From: Tautonia rosea
GTDB lineage: Bacteria; Planctomycetota; Planctomycetia; Isosphaerales; Isosphaeraceae
DNA length: 64,000 nucleotides
Direction: 5' to 3'
Assembly: GCF_012958305.1 (NCBI RefSeq)
Contig: NZ_JABBYO010000006.1
Location: forward strand, 62,001 to 126,000
The notes beneath the pieces were generated by a model, which searched no databases, was not told the origin of the DNA, and saw only the letters and a program-made list of their open reading frames with translations. The position numbers were made by a program, and so were the translations under genes. Of this stretch, positions 45,585 to 53,340 are shown piece after piece (the first letter of the stretch is position 1; the number at the start of each line of letters is the position of its first letter).

Positions 45585-45615
45585 ACGGGCCGAGCACTTG
45601 CCATGCTCGGCCCGT
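45585..45615. terminator. Bidirectional terminator between purM and convergent gene
   Basis: ACGGGCCGAGCA (45585-45596) pairs perfectly with TGCTCGGCCCGT (45604-45615) around a 7-base loop, followed by TTCAA. It lies 25 bases after the purM stop and 31 bases after the stop of the convergent membrane protein gene. Confidence 0.85.
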
Positions 45616-45646
45616 TTCAATGGTCGTCTGACCTTCGCTCGGCGAG

Positions 45647-47416
45647 TTACTCGCCCAGCTCTTTCCGCCGATCGGGATACATCGGCCCCTCGGTTCTGGC
45701 CAGCACCCGAGGCTCACCCGTCCGGTCCTGCAAGGTCCGGACGAGTTGGATGGGCGGGGCCGTCTTGGGCCATCGCTCGAATTCCGAGGGGTGCAGCAAG
45801 ACGAAATGCGGCGACCGCCCGCGCGGTTCGACGTCCAACGCCTCGGGGGCCGGAATCTGGCGCACCTTTCGCCCGGTGTGGAAGGCCAGGTCCGCCGGCC
45901 ATCGGTCCCGATCGGGGATACCCGGGTTGAACGTCGTCGCGTTGATGAAGTAGAGCGTCGCGGTCCTCGGCATCCACTGACCGATGGCGCGCCCCCAGGG
46001 CCCCTGGCTCGCCCGGTAATTCCACTCGGGGACGATCACCCCCCAGTGCGCCAGCTTCAACCCCAGGCAGACCAGGACCATCGCGAGCACCCCGAGGATC
46101 GGCCTCGCTTTTGTTTGGCCCGCCAGCGCCACCGCCGGCGCGATCAGCGCCACGCCGATCAGGACGATCGCCAGTGACCGATACGCCCCGATCGCCGCCG
46201 CCACGTACCCGAAAATCGGCGAGGCCAGCGCGGCCCAGCCGACCGTCCCCGCGATGGTTGCCGTCCAGAAGGTTCGCTTCGCCCCCTTCGACAGGCTCGA
46301 CCAGTCGCCGATCACCCGCTCCAGGCCTGCGGCCGACGCCATCGCCAGGCCCAACAGAATTGGCACCCGAGCCGCGTTGCCAAGCCCCGGAATCAAGGTC
46401 CCGGCCAGCGCCAGTGCCCCGACGATCTTCAGCCAGTCGAGGACAAACGTCTTCCCTTCCTCCGACCATCCATCCCGGATCGATCGGAACGCGGGCAAGA
46501 CTGCCAGGGTCGACCATGGCAAGGCATACGCCAGCACCCAGAGGGCCAGCGTCCAGGTCGGCCCCTTCACCAGAGGCAAGGCGACCGCCGCGGCCCAGGC
46601 TTCGAACCGAGCGGTCGACCAGGCCCAGACCGACCAGGCAAGGCCGATCGCCAATGCTCCAACAACCGCCCGCCCCGGCTTCGCCCCTTCCTTCGAGCCG
46701 AGCACGAACGACGGCACCGCCACGACGGCCAGCATCGGCCAGCCACCGGCCAGACTGGCAACCCCCGCCAGCAGACCGACCGCGAGATCCGGCCCTCGTG
46801 ATCGGAGCCGATCGAGCGCCAGCACTGCTCCCAGGCCGGCAATCAGGTTCAGGTCGGGCACGATTGGCTTGATCATCAAGGCGTAACTGCCCGTCACACC
46901 GTACACGAGCCAGGCGATTGCCCCGTCGAGCAGGCCGAGCCCGGCCGCCGATCGGTCGATCATTGCCACGGTCCCGGCGGTCGTGAGCGCCGCGAGGATG
47001 GCCGCCCGATTCCCCAACACCGCCCCCACGCGTCGCGATGCGACCAGGGCGATCAACGCCGCCGCAATCGCCTCCGGCCACCGCACAGACGCGGCCGTCG
47101 CGGTCACTCCGCCGTAAAACCAGGCCCAGAGCTGGCTTGGCACGAGCCGAGCCGGCAGTAATCCTGGCTCCCAGGCCCCGTACACCAGGCCGAACGGCCC
47201 GATCCGCTCTCCCGAGGCCATCCCGAGTCGCGCTTCCAGCGGCCCCAGGTCGAGCCTCCCGGCGCCGAGCAAGGTGAAGACCGTAATGATCGCCACGACG
47301 AGGGTCGTGGTCAGCCGGACCCCCTGAAACGGAGAGCTTTCGGTCGGCTGATCGGCCCGGTGGCGCCGCGGGGGGGCGATGATCTCGGGGGTCCGGGTAG
47401 TTGCTGCCTGGCTCAT
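45647..47416 (-). CDS. Multipass membrane protein, possible GT-C glycosyltransferase relative
   Basis: The 589-residue protein has about eleven to thirteen hydrophobic helices and a soluble C-terminal tail of about 110 residues (from WGRAIGQWMPRTATLYF) that ends PMYPDRRKELGE. Topology and length resemble PMT/ArnT-type GT-C transferases, but the usual acidic motif after the first helix is not clear, so the activity is open. Its ATG (47416) overlaps the stop of the upstream phosphatase gene by 4 bases, indicating translational coupling. Confidence 0.6.
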   Translation of the reverse strand: MSQAATTRTPEIIAPPRRHRADQPTESSPFQGVRLTTTLVVAIITVFTLLGAGRLDLGPLEARLGMASGERIGPFGLVYGAWEPGLLPARLVPSQLWAWFYGGVTATAASVRWPEAIAAALIALVASRRVGAVLGNRAAILAALTTAGTVAMIDRSAAGLGLLDGAIAWLVYGVTGSYALMIKPIVPDLNLIAGLGAVLALDRLRSRGPDLAVGLLAGVASLAGGWPMLAVVAVPSFVLGSKEGAKPGRAVVGALAIGLAWSVWAWSTARFEAWAAAVALPLVKGPTWTLALWVLAYALPWSTLAVLPAFRSIRDGWSEEGKTFVLDWLKIVGALALAGTLIPGLGNAARVPILLGLAMASAAGLERVIGDWSSLSKGAKRTFWTATIAGTVGWAALASPIFGYVAAAIGAYRSLAIVLIGVALIAPAVALAGQTKARPILGVLAMVLVCLGLKLAHWGVIVPEWNYRASQGPWGRAIGQWMPRTATLYFINATTFNPGIPDRDRWPADLAFHTGRKVRQIPAPEALDVEPRGRSPHFVLLHPSEFERWPKTAPPIQLVRTLQDRTGEPRVLARTEGPMYPDRRKELGE

Positions 47417-48075
47417 CGGGTCGTTCCTCCGTGCTCGTGCCCGTGATCCGCCTTGGCGAAGGTCGCTCCCGGTGCGGTTGGCTCGGCACTCGAATCGCCC
47501 GAAGGCGTCTGGCCCGACCGGTCGGGAATGCCCGGGAAGGAGTCTGTCGGCCAGTGATCGATCATGCCGTAAACGTAGCCGCAGAGCCAACCTTCGCGAT
47601 AGCCTTGCCGCTCCAGCTCGGCCGCGACATCATCAAGCGTCCAGCCTTGCCGTTCCATCCGGTACAGGGCGACCATCGCTCCGGTTCGGCAGGTCCCTCG
47701 GGCGCAGTGGACGAGCACCGGATGCCGCATCGGGTCGTCGATGGCCTCCATCACCTGGCGAAACTGCTCCTCGCGGCCGAAGCCGTCGCCGGGCATCGGC
47801 AGGTTGATGAACTCGGCCCCGAGCCGCTCGACCAGCCGACGCTCGGCGTCGACATTCGGCCCCGGCAGATGGAAGCTGACCACCGTCCGCAACGAGTACA
47901 GCTCGATCGCCTCGGCCAACTGCTCGGGGTTGAGCTGGCCGCTCCGGTAGAGCACCCCGGGCGTGACCACGTCGAAGTGATCCCAGACCAGGCGGTTGTT
48001 CTGCACCTCGATCGTCAGCCAGGTCGCCACCCCGGCGACGACCGCCGTCAGTGCCGCGGCCATCGCAATGCGCAT
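47413..48075 (-). CDS. Dual-specificity phosphatase-like protein, membrane-anchored
   Basis: The 220-residue protein has an N-terminal hydrophobic helix (residues 4-20, a signal anchor or signal peptide) and a dual-specificity/tyrosine phosphatase domain with the P-loop VHCARGTCRTGA (C124, R130). LPMPGDGFGREE upstream may supply the general acid. The C-terminus is Pro-rich and ends with His-rich DHGHEHGG, a possible metal-binding tail. The ATG at 48075 has GGGGAGG 8 bases upstream, which decides the start; the long upstream ORF extension covers the promoter region. It overlaps the membrane-protein gene by 4 bases. Confidence 0.82.
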   Translation of the reverse strand: MRIAMAAALTAVVAGVATWLTIEVQNNRLVWDHFDVVTPGVLYRSGQLNPEQLAEAIELYSLRTVVSFHLPGPNVDAERRLVERLGAEFINLPMPGDGFGREEQFRQVMEAIDDPMRHPVLVHCARGTCRTGAMVALYRMERQGWTLDDVAAELERQGYREGWLCGYVYGMIDHWPTDSFPGIPDRSGQTPSGDSSAEPTAPGATFAKADHGHEHGGTTR

Positions 48076-48496
48076 TGGAAATCGCCTCCCCGATTCGCCC
48101 TTCGAGCGTCGATGAGTCATCCACAAGCCGCCGGGAACGATCGTCTCGCGAAAGGGGGGGCTTCGAGGTGCGTTGGCGCAGGGGCGTTCCGCTCCGATTC
48201 CACGCCCGGCGGGACGCGGATCGTAGGCCGATCCTTCCGAACGGTCAACCCGGATCGCCCAACTGCTATGGTCGGGGCACCTCCCTCTCCCACGCCTGGC
48301 GCAAACGATCGCACAAACTCCGAACGGCGATCGTACAGGGAGGCCAGACCACGATCCCCGGCTTCGGTCGGGTTGTGGCCGCGACGGAACGCCCGCTAGG
48401 ATACAACGAATTGGTTCGAATGGGCCGGAGATCGGACCGACCGATCCTCCCCGAGCCCCTTTATTCGTTCGACTCTCGCCCGGGAGGCACGACGCG
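48076..48496. promoter_or_regulatory. Divergent region upstream of the DsbD-like gene
   Basis: This 421-bp gap separates divergent genes. Besides the candidate promoter at 48373-48402 it holds GATCG-containing repeats around 48305-48335. No RNA gene was recognised, and the plus-strand open frame at 48051-48527 has no supporting features. Confidence 0.35.
48373..48402 (+). promoter_or_regulatory. Candidate promoter for the DsbD-like gene
   Basis: TTGTGG (48373-48378), an 18-base spacer and TAGGAT (48397-48402) match three of six and four of six consensus bases. It lies 95 bases before the ATG. Confidence 0.4.
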
Positions 48497-51400
48497 ATGC
48501 GAATCGCCCGAAGGTTCCGGCCCCTGACGGTCGGTGGCCTGATCCTCGCCCTGCTGATGGTTTCTGTTTCCGCCCCGGCCATCGCCTCAGCCTCGGCCGA
48601 CGATCCGAAGCCGACCCGGAGCGACTCCCCCGCGCCGCTCCAGCCCAGGGAAGTCGCCTTCACCGCGACCGTCGAGCCTCCCCAAGCCCGGCCCGGCGAG
48701 ACCGTCACCTACGCCATTACCGCGAAGATCAAAGATTCCTGGCATCTCTACGCCCACGCCGAGGAGATTCCCGAAGGCGTTTCCGTCCTCCCCACCCGCT
48801 TCGAACAGTTCGCTCTCGGCGGTCTCGAACCGAGCAAGAAGGGATGGACCCCCTCGCAGCCCCCGAAGGCGAGTGACCCGAACTCCAGCGTGCTCAGCTT
48901 CTCGTATCACGAGGGGAGCGTCACCTGGACGCGCACCCTCCGCGTCCCCAATGACGCCCAGGCCGGAGCGGTCGAGCTTCAGACTCAGGTCTTCTTCCAG
49001 CTTTGCGATGACTCGGTCTGCAAGCCCCCGACCCGTCGCACCGTTCCGACCGCGACCCTGACGATTCTCTCCGACAAGGCCCAGGCTGGGCTCAATCGCC
49101 CCGCTTCGTCGCTCCTCGGCCTGTTCGCCCCGCTGCTCGTCGCTCCCCAGGATGATCCCCAGCCCGAGCGCCGAGACTCCCCCCCGGTCCTCCAGCCAAA
49201 AGAAGCCCAGTTCGAAACAACGATCGCACCCGTCGAGGCTCGCCCTGGCGAGGTGGTGAACTATCAGGTCAAGGTTTCGCTGGCGCCGACGTGGCACATC
49301 TACGCGATTTCGGACACGATTCCCGAGGGGGTGGCTGCCGTCCCCACTCGCTTTGACCTGTTCGGCCTCTCCGGTCTGGAACCGGCGGGCGACTGGACCT
49401 CGGACCGCGAGGCCCACAAGCCCGAGGAAGTCTCGGGCGTGCTCGCCTACGACTACTTCGAGGACGAGGTCGTCTGGACCCTGCCGCTCCGCGTGCCGGC
49501 CGACGCATCGCCAGGTGAGCGAACGATCCAGACGCAGATCCAGTTTCAGCTCTGCGATCCCAAGAGCTGCAAGCCCCCGACCCGCGTTACTCTGCCGCCT
49601 GTGAGCTTGACCGTCCTTGAAGGCGACGGCTCAACCCCGGCCTCCGCTCCTGATCCCGCCCCCGCCGAGCCTGCATCCGTCGCCCCTTCCACTGAACCAA
49701 CCGCTGCTGCGGCTCCGACCGTCCAGGACGACGCCCAACCTGAACGTCGCGATTCTCCTCCGGTTCTTCAACCGAAGGAGGCGACCTTCTCGACCGCCCT
49801 GGAACCCGTCGAGGCTCGCCCTGGCGAGGTGGTGAACTATCAGGTCAAGGTTTCGCTGGCGCCGACGTGGCACATCTACGCGATTTCGGACACGATTCCC
49901 GAGGGGGTGGCTGCCGTCCCCACTCGCTTTGACCTGTTCGGCCTCTCCGGTCTGGAACCGGCGGGCGACTGGACCTCGGACCGCGAGGCCCACAAGCCCG
50001 AGGAAGTCTCGGGCGTGCTCGCCTACGACTACTTCGAGGACGAGGTCGTCTGGACCCTGCCGCTCCGCGTGCCGGCCGACGCGGCGCCGGGTGAGCGAGC
50101 GATCCGCACGCAGATCCAGTTTCAGCTCTGCGATCCCAAGAGCTGCAAGCCCCCGGCACGAGTGACGCTGTCTCCCGTCACCTTGACCGTCCTGGAAGGC
50201 GACGGCTCGACCCCGGCGCCGACGCTTGCGTCTACTTCAGGAGTCTCAAGCGCGAGGACGGAGCCCGTGGCTCCGGATGCCTCAGCCGAATCTGACGCCG
50301 ATCCAATCACCCCCAGCCCCGGCGTTGCCACCGGGGAACTGGCGGAGAAGCTCGATCAGGGGTTGCTCTCCTTCATGGCCTGGTCGGCCCTGGGCGGTCT
50401 GGTCGCCCTGCTCATGCCCTGCGTCTGGCCGATGGTGCCGATCACCGTCAATTTCTTCGTCAAGCAGGGGCAGATGCGTAAGGACCGCAGCACGACCGGC
50501 CTGGCCGTGACCTACTGCCTGGCGATCATCGGCGTGTTCACGCTGGTCGGTGTGTTGTTCTCGGCCTTCTTCGGCGCCGCGTCGCTCTCGCAACTGGCGA
50601 ACGCCGCCTGGCTGAACCTGCTGGTCGCCGGTTTGTTCATCGCCTTCGGCCTCAGCCTGCTCGGCGTCTTCGAGATCCGGTTGCCGAACTTCCTGCTCAA
50701 CGCCTCGGCCCAGGGCGAGGCCCGAGGCGGCATGGTTGGCGTGATGTTCATGGCCCTGACCCTGACGATCACCTCCTTCACCTGCACTTTCCCGGTCGTC
50801 GGGGCCTTGCTCGTGCTGGCGGCCGGCGGCAGCTACCTCTACCCGGTGATCGGTCTGGCGACCTTCGCCACGGTCCTGGCCTTGCCCTTCTTCCTGCTTG
50901 CCTTGGCTCCGGGCCTTTTACAAAGCATGCCTAAGAGCGGCGACTGGATGAACGCCGTGAAGGTCGTCGGCGGGCTCATCGAGATCGGCGCGGCCTTCAA
51001 GTTCCTCAACACCGCCGAGATCAGCCTGGGAGCCAACCCCGAAGACGCCTGGCTCGACGCTCAGGTCCTGCTGGCCACCTGGGTCATCATCGCCGTCGTT
51101 TGCGGGCTCTACCTGCTCGGCATGTTCAAGACGAACCACGACCACGGCGACGTGCAAGTCGGCGCCGGCCGGATTCTGTTCGGCACCCTGTTCCTCGGCC
51201 TCGGCCTCTACTTCTCCCCCGCCCTCTTCGGCTACCCGCCCAAGAGCAAGATTTACGACCGAGTCGTCGTCGGCCTGCTTCCGGCCGATGCCGATGAGAT
51301 GGACATCCTCTTGCAGATGCAAAAGCGTGGCATGACCGGCGGCGGTGGCGGTGCCAGCCCCGGCGGGATGATCGTGGACGCCAACGAGACCGACCCCGTC

Positions 51401-51850
51401 CGCCGCGCCCGCAACTTCCACGGCGTCTGGTGGGGCATGAGCTACGAGGCCGCCCTCGAACAGGCGAAGGCCACCGGCAAGCCGGTCCTCATCGACTTCA
51501 CCGGCGTCAACTGCGCCAACTGCCGCTTGATGGAGAAATCCGTCATCCCCCGGCCCGAGGTCGTCCAGCGCCTGGAGCAATTCATTCCCGTTCAGCTCTA
51601 CACCGACCGCGTCCCGGTCGACGGCCTCACTCCCGACGAGAAATTCGACCTCGCCGAGCAGAACCTCATGCTCGAAGTCGAGCTGACCAACCAGCAGGTC
51701 AGCCCGCTCTACGTCATCCTCACCCCCGACGAGCAACTCGTCGTCACCCCCCGCGGCGGCTACATCGAGCCTGCCGAGTTCGTCTCCTACCTCGACCGCG
51801 GCCTCGCCGAGTACAGCAACCTCGCCAAGACCGCCGCGACGACCGAGTGA
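48497..51850 (+). CDS. DsbD-like thiol:disulfide interchange protein with three N-terminal domains
   Basis: The 1117-residue protein should carry electrons from the cytoplasm to periplasmic thiol proteins. After a signal peptide come three DsbD-N-terminal-like (DsbC-type, PF11412-like) domains at about 45-195, 240-385 and 430-580, each with WHLYA or WHIYA and FQLCD. Each has a single C-x3-4-C-like pair (CDDSVCKPP, CDPKSCKPP). A CcdA/DsbD-type membrane region (about 620-940) follows with Cys in MPCVWPMVP and FTCTFPVVG. A C-terminal thioredoxin-like domain has the active site C1006-A-N-C1009. E. coli DsbD has only one N-terminal domain. The second and third domains share a 279-bp perfect DNA repeat. 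GGAGG 9 bases before the ATG sets the start. Confidence 0.92.
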   Translation: MRIARRFRPLTVGGLILALLMVSVSAPAIASASADDPKPTRSDSPAPLQPREVAFTATVEPPQARPGETVTYAITAKIKDSWHLYAHAEEIPEGVSVLPTRFEQFALGGLEPSKKGWTPSQPPKASDPNSSVLSFSYHEGSVTWTRTLRVPNDAQAGAVELQTQVFFQLCDDSVCKPPTRRTVPTATLTILSDKAQAGLNRPASSLLGLFAPLLVAPQDDPQPERRDSPPVLQPKEAQFETTIAPVEARPGEVVNYQVKVSLAPTWHIYAISDTIPEGVAAVPTRFDLFGLSGLEPAGDWTSDREAHKPEEVSGVLAYDYFEDEVVWTLPLRVPADASPGERTIQTQIQFQLCDPKSCKPPTRVTLPPVSLTVLEGDGSTPASAPDPAPAEPASVAPSTEPTAAAAPTVQDDAQPERRDSPPVLQPKEATFSTALEPVEARPGEVVNYQVKVSLAPTWHIYAISDTIPEGVAAVPTRFDLFGLSGLEPAGDWTSDREAHKPEEVSGVLAYDYFEDEVVWTLPLRVPADAAPGERAIRTQIQFQLCDPKSCKPPARVTLSPVTLTVLEGDGSTPAPTLASTSGVSSARTEPVAPDASAESDADPITPSPGVATGELAEKLDQGLLSFMAWSALGGLVALLMPCVWPMVPITVNFFVKQGQMRKDRSTTGLAVTYCLAIIGVFTLVGVLFSAFFGAASLSQLANAAWLNLLVAGLFIAFGLSLLGVFEIRLPNFLLNASAQGEARGGMVGVMFMALTLTITSFTCTFPVVGALLVLAAGGSYLYPVIGLATFATVLALPFFLLALAPGLLQSMPKSGDWMNAVKVVGGLIEIGAAFKFLNTAEISLGANPEDAWLDAQVLLATWVIIAVVCGLYLLGMFKTNHDHGDVQVGAGRILFGTLFLGLGLYFSPALFGYPPKSKIYDRVVVGLLPADADEMDILLQMQKRGMTGGGGGASPGGMIVDANETDPVRRARNFHGVWWGMSYEAALEQAKATGKPVLIDFTGVNCANCRLMEKSVIPRPEVVQRLEQFIPVQLYTDRVPVDGLTPDEKFDLAEQNLMLEVELTNQQVSPLYVILTPDEQLVVTPRGGYIEPAEFVSYLDRGLAEYSNLAKTAATTE
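49228..49506 (+). repeat. 279-bp perfect direct repeat in the DsbD-like gene, copy 1
   Basis: Bases 49228-49506 are identical to 49804-50082 (offset 576 bp, 192 codons). Similarity continues imperfectly to about 49584. It covers most of the second N-terminal domain. Identity at all codon positions means very recent duplication or ongoing gene conversion. Confidence 0.95.
49804..50082 (+). repeat. 279-bp perfect direct repeat in the DsbD-like gene, copy 2
   Basis: This is the second copy of the repeat at 49228-49506, within the third N-terminal domain. Confidence 0.95.
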
Positions 51851-51994
51851 TTCCCGCACATCTGCTCATTTCGTCACGAAACCCCGGCCCCGGCACCTTT
51901 CGATCCAAACCGATCGGAGCCGGGGCCTTTCGCTTCGTTGGGGGCCTTGCTCACCGCTTCGATCGCATGTCCTGTGAGTGTTGCGGGTCGGTTC

Positions 51995-52405
51995 TCACTC
52001 CGTCTTTCCTGCCGATTTGCTCCAAACGAGCCGTCCATTCCGAAACACGACATCACAGGTCCCCTCATCGTTCCCGAGCCGTTCGAGGATCGCCCGATCC
52101 GTGCCGCCGTACCGCAGATCATTCACGCAGCAGACCTCAATCGCTCGGCACGCCCGCTCAATTTCCTCAGCCGTTTCCGGCTGCTTGATGAAGTGCGTAA
52201 TGATGTTCTCATCATTCAACGGTGCAAGCAGGTCGGGGGCCTCGAACTCGGGGGCCTCGCACGCCAGGCATTGCCCCGTCGTGTAGAACGGGCCGGGCAC
52301 ATTGAGCGGGCAACGCTCCGAGTGCTGATGGATCGTGCCCGGTTCGACCTCGACCGCCTCGCGTGCCGAATGTCGCTCGCGACGCCTTCGGAACCAGCCG
52401 AACAT
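51995..52405 (-). CDS. Small Cys-rich ferredoxin-like protein
   Basis: The 136-residue protein has cysteines at 32, 46, 49, 86, 92, 93 and 117. The segment CPLNVPGPFYTTGQCLACEAP with ACRAIEVCCVNDLRYGG resembles single-cluster ferredoxin-like proteins, so a [4Fe-4S] or [3Fe-4S] cluster is plausible. A basic N-terminus (FRRRRER) precedes it. The ATG at 52405 follows GGAGG by 6 bases, which excludes the longer ORF whose extra N-terminus is translated from the REP-like element. There is a 144-bp gap to the DsbD-like stop. The partner is unknown; a redox link to the DsbD-like protein is only a guess. Confidence 0.6.
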   Translation of the reverse strand: MFGWFRRRRERHSAREAVEVEPGTIHQHSERCPLNVPGPFYTTGQCLACEAPEFEAPDLLAPLNDENIITHFIKQPETAEEIERACRAIEVCCVNDLRYGGTDRAILERLGNDEGTCDVVFRNGRLVWSKSAGKTE

Positions 52406-52569
52406 GGAATGCCTCCATCCTCTCGCATGCCTCGATCGCCCGCCTGCGTCCTGTCCCCTCATGAACGGGACCGATCCACCCGCTCCACCCAGCCCGGGAC
52501 CCTCGCCCACAACTTTTCCACCGAGCGAAGCCCGACATCCGTCTCCACCAGCGAACCAAGAGAAACTGC

Positions 52570-52640
52570 CTTCCGACCCTCTCCCCCGCAAGCGGGGGAG
52601 AGGGTGGCCGCCAGGCCGGGTGAGGGGGGCTCGGCCAGAG
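52570..52640 (-). repeat. REP-like palindromic element, copy 2
   Basis: A perfect 14-bp hairpin, ACCCTCTCCCCCGC (52576-52589) with GCGGGGGAGAGGGT (52592-52605) and a 2-base AA centre, is followed by GGCCGCCAGGCCGGGTGAGGGG. Read on the minus strand this repeats the element at 2647-2704. It lies between hisE and the ferredoxin-like gene and may also act as a terminator for hisE. Confidence 0.75.
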
Positions 52641-52696
52641 CGAACCGCGTCGAGCACTCGGGAACCGTTCGAGAGGTCTCGATGCCTCTCTGCCCC

Positions 52697-53038
52697 TCAC
52701 CCCTTCCCCCTCGACTCCTTCTCCACGATCCCGCTGATCCCGAACCGTCGGCCCAGCTCCTGTTCCACTGCCGACCAGTGCAGGTCGCGGTGCCCGAGCA
52801 TCACGACGGCATGAAAGACGAGGTCGGCCACCTCCTTCACAAGGTGGTCCTTCCCCTCCTCCCCCGGTTCGTCCGCCGCCTCGACCACCTCGGCCGCCTC
52901 CTCGGTGATCTTCGCGGCGATCTTCGGCACGCCACCCTTGAGCAGTGAGACCATGTACGACCGCTCCTCCGGCGGGTTCGCCTTCCGCTCGGCCACCAGG
53001 TCAGACAAGGCATGCAACACATTCGGCTGATCGGCCAC
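52697..53038 (-). CDS. hisE: Phosphoribosyl-ATP pyrophosphatase
   Basis: HisE hydrolyses phosphoribosyl-ATP to phosphoribosyl-AMP in histidine synthesis. The 113-residue protein has the MazG-like all-helical pattern: SYMVSLLKGGVPKIAAKITEEAAEVVEAA, then HLVKEVADLVFHAVVMLGHRDLHWSAVEQELGRRFG, with the metal-binding Glu and Asp residues. I chose the GTG at 53038 because GGAG lies 8 bases upstream and the length then fits the family; the longer ORF to 53194 has no homologous content. It is a stand-alone gene with no other his gene in the window. Confidence 0.9.
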   Translation of the reverse strand: MADQPNVLHALSDLVAERKANPPEERSYMVSLLKGGVPKIAAKITEEAAEVVEAADEPGEEGKDHLVKEVADLVFHAVVMLGHRDLHWSAVEQELGRRFGISGIVEKESRGKG

Positions 53039-53340
53039 GGCAAACGCTCCGCACGTCGAGATTCCTCGCTCGATCCGGCCGACACGCTCATCGGCCCCTT
53101 CGTGATCATACCCGAACGGGCTTGCGCTCCGGTGCGATCTCCCCGCTCCTCCTCGTTCGCTGTGCCTTCTCGCGAGTCCCTCCCTCCTGTTCATTCCTCG
53201 AACAATCCCACCTCAGTCGCATCCTCCGCTTGTCTCTCCCGCCCCGAATCAGCGAAGATGGACAACTTCCCCCAACCGGTGATCAAATCGACCGGAACGG
53301 ATGGTCAACCATTTAGGACTCTTTGGACAGAGGACGGCGG
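53039..53340. promoter_or_regulatory. Divergent region between hisE and the propeller gene
   Basis: This 302-bp gap should carry promoters in both directions. I found no good -35/-10 pair, RNA gene or repeat in it. Confidence 0.3.

Noticed and set aside
45714-47489. 591-codon frame overlapping the polytopic membrane protein on the same strand
   Set aside because: It is a shifted frame rich in Arg and Gly with no hydrophobic pattern; the other frame gives a coherent multipass protein.
52406-52657. N-terminal extension of the ferredoxin-like ORF
   Set aside because: It is translated from the REP-like element and intergenic DNA; a GGAGG site marks the ATG at 52405.
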